Below, one piece after another: positions 13,786-24,219 of a stretch of 64,000 nucleotides of DNA. The stretch spans positions 31,467,705 through 31,531,704 of the forward strand of contig NC_035175.2 in assembly GCF_001659605.2 (NCBI RefSeq). Direction: 5' to 3'. Below the pieces are notes generated by a model that was not told where the DNA came from, searched no databases, and saw only the letters and a program-made list of their open reading frames with translations. Positions within the stretch are counted from its first letter, which is position 1. Each line of letters begins with the position of its first letter. Source of the DNA: Manihot esculenta (taxonomy: Eukaryota; Streptophyta; Magnoliopsida; Malpighiales; Euphorbiaceae). The translations under genes were made by a program, and so were the position numbers.

Positions 13786-14010
13786 AACAATAGAGTAAGG
13801 TCACGTACCTTTTATGTAGGAGACTTAGTCCTTAAAAGAATATATGTAACAGGAGGTAATTTCGAAACTGGTAAGTTGGGTGAAAACTGAAAATGACCAT
13901 TTAGGGTCTCGAAGGTTATTCGTCCAGGGTCTTATAAACTGGCCAAGTTAGATGGCCGAGTCATTCCCCACTCCTAGAATATTTATAATTTGAGAAAATT
14001 TTATCAATAA
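13786..14010 (+). pseudogene. Integrase C-terminal remnant (element A)
   Basis: One frame of 74 codons reads RTFYVGDLVLKR, then GGNFETGKLGEN, PFRVSKVIRPGSYKLAKLDG, RVIPHS and NIYNLRKFYQ before TAA. This is the typical end of a Tat integrase. Three in-frame stops occur: TGA and TGA next to GEN, and TAG after PHS. Two of them sit where the family has Trp, so TGG changed to TGA and TAG. The gag linker ends only about 25 bp upstream, so protease, RT, RNase H and the integrase core have been deleted. Confidence 0.8.
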
Positions 14011-14099
14011 CAGTTAACAATGTATTTTTTTCATGTGTTGTGTTATTCAGTAGAAAGGAACGATGGGGTTGCCTTCTTCAAAAAGATTAAAGAGCATTC

Positions 14100-14430
14100 A
14101 AGGCCGCAAGGTTCGCCAGACCATAATCTGGGTGTTAGTCCCGCTAAACAAGGAATCTTATGCCATGCCATAAAACGGATTCCGCTAGGCCATAATCCAG
14201 GTGTTAATATTGCTAAACAAGACATCTTATGGCAGGTGATAAGGCGGGTTCTGCCAGGTCACAGTCCGAGTGTTAGTCCCGCTTCACAAAAAGCTTCTAA
14301 GGCATTTTATGCCACGGCACGAGTATTCGCCAGACTCATAATCTGGGTGTTAGTCCTGCTACTTAAGGCATTTTATGCCAAAGCCACAAAGCGGGTTTTC
14401 GCCAGGCCATATGACCGGGTGATTAGTCCA
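14100..14430 (+). repeat. Tandem repeat array 1 of element A (units of about 65-80 bp)
   Basis: Diverged units share 'CTTATGCC...AAGGCGGGTTTTCGCCAGG' and 'GGTGTTAGTCCCGCT'. Unit starts are near 14152, 14221, 14301 and 14366, with further decayed copies at about 14890-15040. Arrays in this position are common in Tat elements. Confidence 0.75.
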
Positions 14431-14483
14431 GTTAATAAAGGCAAGTTTCTATCGAAAAGCGCTACAAGACAGATATCTGTCAG

Positions 14484-14872
14484 GCGAGTCTTCAGGTGTT
14501 AGTCCTAAAAGACAAAGGTAAATTTTTTGCCGAAAATCACCATAAGGTGGGTAACCACTATGCAAGTCTTCGGGCATTAGTTCCAAAAGACAAAGGCAAC
14601 TTTCTGCCGAAAATTTCCATAGAGCGAGTAACCGATAGGCAAGTCTTCGAGCATTAGTCTGAAAAGACAAAGGCAAATTTCTGCTGAAAAGTGCCACAAA
14701 GTGGATAACCGCTAGGTGAGTCTTTGAGCGTAAGTCCCAAAAGACAATGGCAAGTTTTTTTTATCGAAAAGTGCCATAAGGAGGGTAACCATTAGTCGAG
14801 TCTTCGAGCGTTATTCCCAAAAGATGGAGGTGAGTTTCTGCCAAAAATCGCCACAAGGTGAGTATTCTCTAG
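14484..14872 (+). repeat. Tandem repeat array 2 of element A (five units of about 77-80 bp)
   Basis: Units begin at about 14484, 14563, 14640, 14717 and 14797. Each has an AGTCTTCGAGC start, an AAAAGACAAAGGCAA middle and a GCCGAAAAT...GGGTAACC end. No coding role is seen. Confidence 0.8.
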
Positions 14873-15183
14873 GTCACATGACCAGGTGTTTTTCCCACTT
14901 ATAATTTTCTAAGGCATTTTATGCCCAAGCCACAAGGCGGATATTTGCCAAGCCACATGTTTGGATGTTAATCTCATTCTATAAATTTTCTAAGTTATTT
15001 ATGACCACTAGTCAGGCTAGTGACCAAGTGTTATGGTCGGGTGTTAACCCCTTAACAATCTTTTAAAGAGATCATTTAAGTCTTGTTTGATGATGGTTGG
15101 ATGAGGGTTAAGAAGGAGTACAGAGCATATAAACAGTGAAACTAATGACAAGATATGAGAGAAAATATTTTGTTCATAGAAGA

Positions 15184-17125
15184 TTACATAGGAGGAGGGA
15201 TATCTTCAGGTTCCTCCTTCCGAGTCTCTATTACATCAGTATTTTCTACATCTATTACATTTTCTACAGAGACTTGGCCTGTGTCTTCAATCGCCTTCTC
15301 CCCGTGCTCGTCCTCATCTCCTTTTTCCTCTGAAAAGATGTCGTTTATCCAGGTAAAGTCTTTCGAAGGGAACCATTTCACCAACTCCTTCTTGATCGAG
15401 TCTTAGCCTTTGATGAACATCTCCCCTCCCCGAGCCACTGTCTCCTGAAGCTCGATCTTTATTCAGCAATTCTATTGGAGGCAGCTCGATTCTCCTCAAC
15501 TTGAGACTGCAACTCCTGGACTTGGCATTAAAGCATGGCCGCTTGATCCTCAACTGCTTTTGCTCGATTCTCAAGGGCTGACTTTGAAGTATTTTTCTGA
15601 TCTAATTCCGCTTGGAGCTTGTCCATCGACTCTAGTGTCTCCTTCATCATACCCTTCACGTCCTTGATCCGAGCCTTTAGCTTTGAGCATTCCTCTTGCA
15701 AGAGACCTTTGTCTGTTTCCTGGGCATCGAACTTTTGCCTCAGAGCCTTTTTACGCTCCTTGGCCATGTAAGCACAAATGACACTCTCTATTATGGAGTG
15801 AATAATGTTGTCATAAAGATCGTCTGTCTCGACAGCACTTAGGTGATGACGATCTTTAGGCTACAGGGCATTCTTAGCTATCAAGAGAGACAACCGGGGC
15901 TCCTCGAGAAGAGAGGTTGTCCGAGTTAGTACCAGCACCAGGTGCTGGTTGCCCCAAGGCCACGTGACTTCCGCTTCAGCCTCTCCGTGTGAATTCCAGC
16001 TTAGGCAGGAACTGCTTTAAGTTTGCCCCTCTTAGAAGACTCGGGTTGAGTGGGGGCTAGCTCCTCGGCTACAAGCGGAGGAGGAAGCATGATGACCTCT
16101 TCGGCATGGAGAGCTCGCTTAGGTGATGGTCCAGTCATACCAACAATAGCTTTACCCTTTCGGGCAACATGTGCCGCTTCAGTAAACTTGTTCCTTGATA
16201 TGGTCGTATCTGCATAAAATAAAAAGTAAGTAAGGCAATCAGTTTCAAAAATAAAGGGGTTGGAAAGAAAAATACCCTACATGCTAGCATGTGACATGCT
16301 TTTTCGAATGATCAGAAGGTTGGGTGGATGAGTAGCCCGAGCCTAGTCAGCATGGGTATGGCTTTGCCAGGACAGAATGGCATTCCTCATCGCCATGGTA
16401 ATATCAATTCTCTGTGTCGAGGCCATCCTCTGGAGGAAGTCGAAAGGCTCCTCATCCCATCGTGGTCGAACCCCATCCTTTCAAAGCTCCACGAATACGC
16501 TCCAATCAGTTAGGAGCCGCCCAAAACCCCCAAATACCCAGTGACATAGGATGAAATTTTTTTTCTAATGTTTGAGAGGAGAGGGTATCCAGTAAAAAAG
16601 GGTTTGACATTTTCTCTCGCTAAAGTACTAGAATTCTTCATTCCTTTGGGTACCTAGCTAGTACAGCTGGAAAAATAGCGCCACACTCGACTTAATGTTG
16701 TTGTTGAAACAGAAGAAGTGTAAAGCCACAAAAATCCTCCAATTGTTGGGATGAACTTGGATGACTGCCAGCTTATGAAAATGGAGGACTTCAACAAAGA
16801 ACAAGTCTATCAAAAATCGAAGACCCGCCTTCAGTTGCTCTTCATAGACGATTATTGTGTCCTCAATAGGAATTCAGCCATTCACACGAGCATGCAGTGT
16901 GGGAGCATAGACTTGAAAGGTCTCTAGTGAGATTTGATAGTGATGATAAATGTGGTCTACATCTTTCTTGATTAGTATAGAAGGGATATCATTTACTAGG
17001 ATGCTTTCACTTTCACGAACTGCCTTAAGTGAAACAATAAGGGCAGGAGTGCGAATGGGGCCACCGGAAGAGGAGTTTGAGGCTGGGCTTCCTCCAAAAG
17101 CAAAAGAAGAAGTGTTCCTATTCAT
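15184..17125 (-). pseudogene. Antisense ORF of Tat element A (plant transposon-protein-like domain plus coiled coil), broken
   Basis: On the minus strand from ATG 17125, readable segments in order are YHHYQISLETFQVYAPTLHA, RVNG, EDTIIVYEEQLKAGLRFLID, LFFVEVLHFHKLAVIQVHPN, NWRIFVALHFFCFNN and VALFFQLYxLGTQRNEEF. Further down is a coiled-coil segment (15767-15528, KKALRQKFDAQETDKGLLQE and onward), then an acidic tail with MVKWFPSKDFTWINDIF (15384-15184). This arrangement matches the antisense extra ORF described in Tat-lineage gypsy elements, whose function is unknown. Multiple stops and frameshifts break it. Confidence 0.75.
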
Positions 17126-17439
17126 TGCTATGAAATTGAAAGTGAATAGGAATTACCTTAAGTGTGTGAACGAAGAAGTGTATAGTCGAATCTTTTCTAA
17201 AGCATAGAAGTCGGTTGTGAGCAATAGTGGTATCTAGAGGAGAAGTATGGTATTTATATGATGGTTTCGATGGCAGGTTTTGAATGCGGCTTAAAGGACA
17301 AGACAATCATCATTTATAATCAGGGACAGGCAGATCAATGTAAGTATGGAAAGCCAATTTAGATATGCCATGTGCCTAAGATCATGAAGACAACTATCAC
17401 CTTCGCATCTGAAGAATCGAAGACCAGCGAGAAGACCTC

Positions 17440-17874
17440 TGATGTAACATGATAATAGCCCAAAGTAAGTCATGAGATGTCACCAAAAGATAGGGCCATA
17501 TGACAAGGGTCTGATAAACCGATACACGGTCCCACCCATGGAAAAAAGACTCAGACACCGTAGCACCTGGTTTTTCATTAAGACTCGCCCTCTCCTGAAT
17601 AGGTCGAGTTTTCACATAAAGTTACCGTTAGCAGGGACAATCCAGCAGATCCCTATCAATTAGCCTATAATCACAGGATCCTCTATCAATTAGCCGGTAC
17701 CAACTAGATTTTTAGGTGATGCGATAATTAACTCTATCTTTTTACAATATAAAAACTAATGATCACAGAGACTACGGTATGCAATTCTTACACAACTACT
17801 GATTAATTTCAAACTATAACATTACACTCGCCCTTATCTTGAATTTACTGACTTGAGTGTCAGAGTGGCTGCCA
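17440..17874 (+). repeat. 3' LTR of element A
   Basis: It begins TGATGTAACA, ends GGCTGCCA, and aligns end to end with 11769-12204. Five bases after it comes the primer-binding site of a different element (B). Confidence 0.85.
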
Positions 17875-17879
17875 TAAAA

Positions 17880-17897
17880 TTGGTGCCGTTGCGGGGA
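17880..17897 (+). other. Primer-binding site of element B
   Basis: TTGGTGCCGTTGCGGGGA closely matches the TTGGCGCCGTTGCCGGGGA-type site typical of Athila elements. It normally follows the 5' LTR within a few bases. Confidence 0.8.
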
Positions 17898-17926
17898 TTT
17901 GATTTAAACTAACGTATTTTCCCTTT

Positions 17927-19644
17927 ATGACCAGGGCTGGCCGTAAAGAAACTCTTCTTTACGATCCGGAGATAGAACGCACTACCAAGAGCTTGAGAAA
18001 GCAAGCAAACTTGAGGAACCAAGCCTCCAAACCATCTTTATCAGCAACAGCAACGAATCTGGTGTCTACCATTTGATCTGCCGCTAAGCCATCTGATAGA
18101 ACTGCTACTGCCCCTGTTGCAGAATTTATTGCACCAGTTGCTACACCTACTGCCGCACCTGCTACTGCTGCACTTGAACCAGAAACCATGGCCGAACCAC
18201 CTGTTGCATATGGAGAATTTGAAGTTGAAGCTGAAAACATGCCCATCCAGGCACCACAGCCACGGGAGAGAACACTCCGCGAGCTAGCTGTACCAGTAGG
18301 AGATTAGGCACCATTATGCATTGCCTATCCCCCATTAACAACACCTTTTGAATTAAAGACAGGCTTGATCCATCTTCTTCCCAAATTTAGAGGCCTAGAA
18401 AATGAGGATCCCCACAAGCACTTGAAGGAATTCCACATTGTATGCTCAACCATGAGACCCCAAGGTATTTCAGAAGAGCATGTTAAACTTAGAGCCTTCC
18501 CTTTTTCCCTTGATGACTATGCCAAAGATTTACTTGCCACCCGGATCCATCACATCATGGGCTGGTATGGTAAGAGCATTCTTGAGCAAATTCTTTCCAA
18601 CCTCAAAAGCCATTGGCATCCGTCGAGAGATAAGTGGTATAAGGCAAAAGCATTCTGAAGGCTTGTATGAGTACTGGGAGATGTTCAAAATGTTATGCAT
18701 AAGCTGCCCTCAGCATGATATTTCTGACAAATCACTCATCGAATATTTCTATGAAGGTTTGCTACCTTCAGAAAGAAAATTTATTGATGCAGTATGTGGA
18801 GGATCAATTGAAGACAAATTACCTCAAGAAATAAGGAATTTAATTTCCACCATGGCAGCAGCCTCTCAACAATTTGGAGACCAAGAACAGCCACCAAGAA
18901 GGGTGAATGAGGTGAGTACATCCACTTTAGCATCCCAAATCTCTGATCTCACCTTAGCAAATTCAGTAGCCAAAGCCATACCATGTGGAATATAAGCACA
19001 CGTAAACCAACCAACTGATCTATGTCCTTCCCTTCAAGAAGAGGACTAGCAAGTCAATGCATTTGGAGGATTTAATAGGCAAAGAAGGTATGATCCCTAT
19101 TCTAACACCTACAACCCAGGTTGGAGGGACCACCCGAACTTCAGTTATGCAAGGGCCAATCAACATCCAAGCTACCAGCAAAGAAATCCAGCCCAAGTTG
19201 CACCTCAAAAGTCCAACGCATCTCTTGAAGAGATCATGAAGTCCTTAGCAAGTACGGTGTAAAACCTTGAGCAGCAAATGAGTCAAATGGCCACTTCAAT
19301 GAGTAAGCTTGAATCACAAGGAAAGCTACCCTCCCAAACTGAAATCAATCCAAAGCAGAATGCTAGTGCCATCACATTAAAGAGTGGGAAAGAGCTTCAA
19401 GACAGCAAGATTGAGCAACGATCTGCCCAGATACAAAACCCAGGTGCTGAGGAGAATCTGCCATAAAATGACCCAGGGCGTCGATCTGCCCAAATCGCAG
19501 ACCCAATCGATGGACAAACAGTACTGCCTAGCAGTGGCGATTTGCCCCAATCTCCAGAAAAGGCAGAGGTTGATTAGCCCAAGGCAACGACCCAGGCATA
19601 ATCTAGCTCTAAGCTGACCAAGGCAGATCAGCAACCAGAAGAAA
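17927..19644 (+). pseudogene. Athila-type gag (element B), stops and one frameshift
   Basis: Start ATG at 17927 gives MTRAGRKETLLYDPEIERTT. The capsid core reads ELKTGLIHLLPKFRGLENED, PHKHLKEFHIVCSTMRPQGI, then after a frameshift near 18530 YLPPGSITSWAGM, IRREISGIRQKHSEGLYEYW, and IEYFYEGLLPSERKFIDAVC. The C-terminal part has AFGGFNRQRRYDPYSNTYNP and GWRDHPNFSY, a common Athila signature. In-frame stops occur near 18076, 18306, 18993 and 19048, plus others in the linker. The linker toward protease is rich in palindromic GATTTGCCCAAATC-like repeats. Confidence 0.85.
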
Positions 19645-20845
19645 AATTAAGGTACCTCCCCCCTTCCCAAGAAGATTTGCAAGATCTCAAAAAGAAAAAG
19701 AGGAAAGAGAAATACTTAAGACACTTTGCAAAGTGGAAATCAACATACCTCTACTAGATGCTGTCCAACAAATACCAAGGTATGCCAAATTTCTCAAAGA
19801 GCTATGCACCAACCGAAGGAAACTTGCTGAACGTGAAAAGATAAGTGTGGAGGAGTGTGTCTCAGCTGTCATCCAAAAAAAGCTTCCAGCCAAATGCAAG
19901 GATAGAGGAATGTTCGCCATTTCATGCAAAATAGGTAACGTGGGGATAAAGAAGGCCATGTGTGACCTTGGGGCATCAATTAACGTTATGCCCCTTTCCA
20001 TCTTTAACTTATTGAATGCAGGTACACTCAAAGGCACTAGCATAGTGATCCATTTGGTTGATCGATCTGTTGTTTATCCCAAAGGAGTCCTAAAAGATGT
20101 GTTAGTACAAGTGGATCAGCTAGTCTTCCCAGCAGACTTTTACGTAATTGACATGGAGGAAGACAAAAGTAACACCACCTCAGACATCCTACTTGGAAGA
20201 CCATTCTTGAGCACAGCCAGAACCAAAATTGATGTGCATGATGGCACATTGACTATGGAATTTGAAGGGGAAGTAATCAAGTTTAATGTTTATGATGCCA
20301 TGAAATTTCTCAATGATGTGTCTCCTGTTTATGGTCTTGATATTATTGATGATTTAAGTCAAAAAATTTTTGATTTTGATCAAGATAATTTACTTAATGT
20401 TGGTTTATGCAGGCAAGAAGACATGGACGAAAAAACCAGCAGCACCAAGACAGATGCAGGGGAGACAACATACTACACCTTACTGGTTGCGGATGATTTG
20501 CCCAAATCATCAGAACAGGCAGATCCTGACTTGCACAAATCACTGGAACAGACAGACATAACTAGGAGTGATTTGACCGGATCACCAGAACAAGCATCAG
20601 ACAATCTGCCCAAATCAGTGAACAAACAGCAAGCGCCAGATCAGACAGCAACTGCACCAGATCTGAAACCCTTACCAGGGCACCTCAAATAAGCCTACTT
20701 GGGGGCTGAAAAAACACTACCAGTCATAGTGTCTAATCAGCTAAGCCAACAACAAGAAGAAAGTCTCCTAGAGGTGTTGAGAAAGCACAAGAAAGCCATA
20801 AGGTGAACCTTGGAGGACATAAAAGGCACCTCAAGACCATTCGGT
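19645..20845 (+). pseudogene. Athila protease with truncated RT start (element B)
   Basis: The frame reads KVEINIPLLDAVQQIPRYAK, FLKELCTNRRKL, then an aspartic protease with the active-site motif CDLGASINVMPLSIF (Asp codon at 19964-19966) and the flap/second motif TTSDILLGRPFLSTARTKID. After protease comes a linker with repeated DLPKS and EQ units built from the GATTTG/CAAATC palindrome. An in-frame stop at 20690-20692 precedes YLGAEKTLPVIVSNQLSQQQ, EESLLEVLRKHKKAI and LEDIKGTS, the known Athila RT lead-in. The match ends near 20840, where the catalytic RT core should begin. The protease part alone is open. Confidence 0.85.
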
Positions 20846-20858
20846 GGGGGCTCGTCTC

Positions 20859-20948
20859 ACCAGAATCGAAGACAGGATGCAGCACATGGAGCACCTGCTA
20901 CAATTGCTGGTGGATAATTTTCTACCCACAAACCATGACAGCCAGTGA
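20859..20948 (+). pseudogene. C-terminal tail of the Athila downstream (ENV-like) ORF
   Basis: Twenty-nine open codons (TRIEDRMQHMEHLLQLLVDN, then FLPTNHDSQ) before TGA form a short amphipathic, coiled-coil-like tail. It directly follows the RT stub, so RT, RNase H, integrase and most of the downstream ORF are deleted at about 20840-20858. The ENV-like label is inferred from position and is tentative. Confidence 0.45.
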
Positions 20949-22208
20949 TTTGGCCAAATGATTTGCCCAAATCACTGACCAAATCACCCCTAGGCCAGGA
21001 AGTCCCTTTCTCTCTTAATTTTTCTCTATATGTTTTACATTGAGGACAACGTTTAGACTAGGTGTGGGGGTACTGGGGGAATATTTTTGCACTATCCTTT
21101 GCTATCTTTTTTCCTCTCTTTGCATTTTTTTACCCTGTTGCACCCAAAATTTTTTTCTCACACACATTTCTTTTTGCACACACATTCACTTTTGCATACA
21201 TGCACACACACAGAGTTTTTGTTTTAGCCTTTGCTCTACTCAGCATAGATGACAAAGTTAAAAAAGCTTCCTATCTCATGACCCCATTAATTTTCCAACC
21301 CTTTAAGCCTAAATTGAATCATTTACAGTGTGTTACCTTTACTTAGGGAGTTTTTCTCTTGAATTGAATCTTTAAACTTGCTGTGGTAAAGAAAAATAAA
21401 ATCTAAAAATACATGTAAAAGAAAATAAAGCTAAGTGCAACACTCTGGAGTTGATTTGCCCAAACTGTTATGAAAAGAAAAAGAAACTCAGCAAAATCAA
21501 AAAGCACAAAACATAAACTGTTTCGATGGTCAAAGACTATGAACAGAGCTAGTAGCCACTTGAACAAGTGACCAACTGAGTAACCAGGGGTGGGTATCAC
21601 CAATATGCACTTTCGCGTAAAAATGTTGATGATTTTTTCAGGTAAGAATAAAAAGTGCTGTTGAATAAAAATGCTCAAAAAGAAGGGCAAGTCACTCTTG
21701 GAGGGTTGCATAAAGCCAAAAACTAAAGAAAGAGCATGATCTAACCACTCTCTTGGCCACAGTAGGTGAGAGGAAATAAGGAAAGGGGATGACAACCTTA
21801 ATGAATGTACTCTACACTGCAGTGCTTCAATTTGGGATTCTAGAGGGCTGATTAAGTAGTACTTAGGCTTAAAAGAAAGAGAGGCTTGATTGACTAAGTT
21901 ATTTGTTACTTGAGGACAAGCAAAAAGCTAGGTGTGGGGGTATTTGATCAAAAATAAATTAGCCACATTTTTATCATTTTTTTTACTGTTTAAATATACA
22001 TTTTTCTAATTTAATTTATGCTTTTATGATGTTTTTACAAAAAAGGAGAAAACTGGAAATTTGGAGAAAAATTACAGAAAAAGCTGGAAAATCGATTGGG
22101 TCGATGTAATTTGGCCAAATCACTTGCAGAAAGCCGAAGCAGAAAACTGGGACTGACTTGCAAAAATAATCTGGGCAAGCGATTTGGGCAAATCAACTGC
22201 CCAAATCA
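20946..22208 (+). repeat. Dispersed GATTTG-NN-CAAATC palindromes of element B
   Basis: Copies are at 20946-20986 (three overlapping), 21453-21466, 22107-22121, 22181-22194 and 22198-22208. Earlier copies lie in coding sequence at 19483-19496, 19539-19552, 20495-20508 and 20603-20616. The cores are GCCC, GGCC or GGGC. Confidence 0.75.
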
Positions 22209-23350
22209 AACTGACGCAGAAGAGTCCAGCAGCGCGGGAAAAAGGAAATTCAGAATTTAAAAAGTATTGGAGTCCTATCCTACTTCAAACACCACAAGAC
22301 CAATCCTATGACAACTCCAAGAGCCAATCCAAAGGAAGACTTTCTCCAAAAGAAGATTTATTCATGATTAAAAACAAAGGCAAAGAAAGAATAAAAGACT
22401 ACAAAAGACCAAGTCAAATTAGGATTCCAAATCCTAATTGGATTAGGACTCCTCACCTATAAAGAGGGACAACAACTAACCAGTAAAGAAATCAGCAGAT
22501 TCTCATTAGAATATTGGCAACTCTCTCTCTCTACTTTTCTTCTTTCTTTTTTGTATTCTTTGTCCACCATGAGTGGCTAAACATTCTTTTATCTAGTTGA
22601 AGTTGGAGAATTTTCAGTTTGTGATGAATTGGGAGATTTAAAACTCTATTGTTAAGTTTCTATTTTTCAATATTTATGCAACTTGTTCTTCATGTTATTA
22701 TTGTTTTGCTATTAGAATCAATTAAGGCCTATTGCTTTTAATTGCATAAGCAATATATTATTAGTTTAAATAATTTGGGTCCGTAATTGCTTAGATTATT
22801 TGAACACAAGCACACTTGATTGTATAATCTAAACTTGACCACGCGGTTGGCAAGGTTAGAATTAGGTTTCTCTAAGTCTTAATGCAGTTAACAGTTGAAA
22901 GTAAAAAACCCCAAGGACGTTCCTTGACAACTTGTTGACTAGTGTTTGATTAGCGAACGTTTCCTAGTCAAACTAAAACTAAGGAGGAATTTGGTTGTGA
23001 GAAGCGTCTTCCACAACCAAAACTAATTTATTGAAATAAATAGGAGTATCAAAAAATTAATGATCAATTCTAAAAATTGAAATAGATCCATACTTCAACT
23101 AGATTCCTTTTACCATTGATTTACTCATCTCTTTAATTATTGCTTTCCTCTACTACTTAGTTTTAATTTCAACTCACTATCATAAAAAACAAACCCTCTT
23201 ATTTTTACTTTTATTATTTATTTGCCTAAGTCATAGTTAAGAGAATTCTTAGTGTCAAATCCCTGTGATTCGACCCTATTGCCACTATCTACAAATTATT
23301 TTGTTGATTGATAATAGGTTTATTTTTAACGGCTTTGACAACCGCTATCA
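21945..23350 (+). repeat. 3' LTR of element B
   Basis: It begins TGATCAAAAATAAA after a GGTGTGGGGGT polypurine tract and ends CAACCGCTATCA. It contains TATAAAGAGGGACAAC near 22459 and the Athila-typical segment ATTCGACCCTATTGCCACTA near its end. About 1.4 kb. No partner LTR lies upstream in the window. Confidence 0.8.
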
Positions 23351-23745
23351 GACACAAAGTAGTTCTTTCATCTCAAAGAAGTCTCTAAGATACAAAGAGG
23401 ATATCTTGCACCTGACTGAAAGTTTTTAGAATACAGAGTACATCACAATTTACGCTTTAAAATACAAAGTTCATTTCTTAGAATATAAAGTACATCCTAA
23501 CAAAATATAAAGTACATTCTGCAGGCTATAAGGCACAAAGTACGGCTTAGTTTTTTTTTTTTTGGGATGCCTATGTGTCCCTATGTATTTTTAAAATCTA
23601 GAATATAAAGTATATTCCTTAGGATACAAAGCACATCCTATCAAAATACAAAGTCTATCCTGTAAGTCACAAGATACAAAGTACATCCAAATAGACCTTG
23701 TCTACCATGCATGGTCCTTTGGATGCAAAGTACATCTTAAGGACC
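23351..23745 (+). repeat. Irregular array of ATACAAAGTACATCC-like short repeats
   Basis: At least a dozen imperfect copies of a 15-20 bp motif (A/T-TA-C/T-AAAGTACAT-T/C-C) are spaced 15-40 bp apart between element B and repeat R1. No element family is recognised. Confidence 0.65.
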
Positions 23746-23789
23746 TAGTCTTAAGCTAAATATCACATCATCATCTCATCATTTTTTTT

Positions 23790-24070
23790 TCAACTACGTG
23801 AGGGTTTGATTTTTCATTACGGAAGATATGTAGGAAGTTTGAGCATTACTCGAATTCGAATCCTCAAAATCACATAATCAAGTTGCATTTCCTTGAGTAT
23901 ACTAAGCTATAGAGCACGTTTTAGAGTCCCTCCAATAGACTCAAGATAGATGGTCTAGGTTTTTTTCATATTACGTGAGGATTTGATTATTCTAAATGTG
24001 AGATACATAGGAAGCTTAGGAGAACTTAGGTGCAAATCTTGAAAATACAATTAGTCATAGTTTAGTTAGC
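23790..24070 (+). repeat. Two diverged direct copies of a segment starting ACGTGAGGRTTTGATT
   Basis: About 23795-23890 and 23973-24065 align by eye (ACGTGAGG, TTTGATT, ATA-GTAGGAAG, AAATC). They are separated by about 180 bp. Non-coding. Confidence 0.5.
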
Positions 24071-24219
24071 TGCACAAGTCCCTATTTGGTTCAAACAGCC
24101 CAATCTAGTCATAGAAAGAGGCGAGCTCAAACCTCATACTACATTAGAACATTTTAATGAACTCTGGATATCATCCAGCCTTGGCCAAAGTGGAGAAAAA
24201 CTATAGACCCTGATTTTTA

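Larger units (their letters stand above)
11769..17874 (+). mobile_element. Element A: degenerate Tat-lineage Ty3/gypsy retrotransposon
   Basis: Two diverged direct LTRs of about 435 bp flank an internal region with Tat-type Gag fragments, the last 74 codons of integrase, two tandem-repeat arrays and a decayed antisense ORF. That order, with extra DNA and an antisense ORF between integrase and the 3' LTR, is known for Tat elements. Protease, RT, RNase H and the integrase core are absent, so it cannot have moved by itself in this form. No matching target duplication is seen: CTTCC lies on the left and TAAAA on the right. Confidence 0.85.
17875..23350 (+). mobile_element. Element B: Athila-lineage Ty3/gypsy retrotransposon, lacking 5' LTR and most of pol
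   Basis: It starts at an Athila-type primer-binding site and carries Athila gag and protease, a short RT start, the tail of the ENV-like region, a long 3' non-coding zone with GTGTGGGGGT polypurine blocks, and one 1.4-kb LTR. The 5' LTR is absent because the 3' LTR of element A occupies that place. RT, RNase H and integrase are almost completely deleted. Stops and a frameshift in gag confirm it is dead. Confidence 0.85.

Noticed and set aside
14020..14502. 160-codon plus-strand open frame in element A
   Set aside because: It covers the tandem repeats after the integrase tail and repeats the same peptide unit; not a gene.
21403..21795. 130-codon minus-strand open frame in the 3' non-coding zone of element B
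   Set aside because: No recognisable domain, and the area is the normal non-coding tail of Athila elements.
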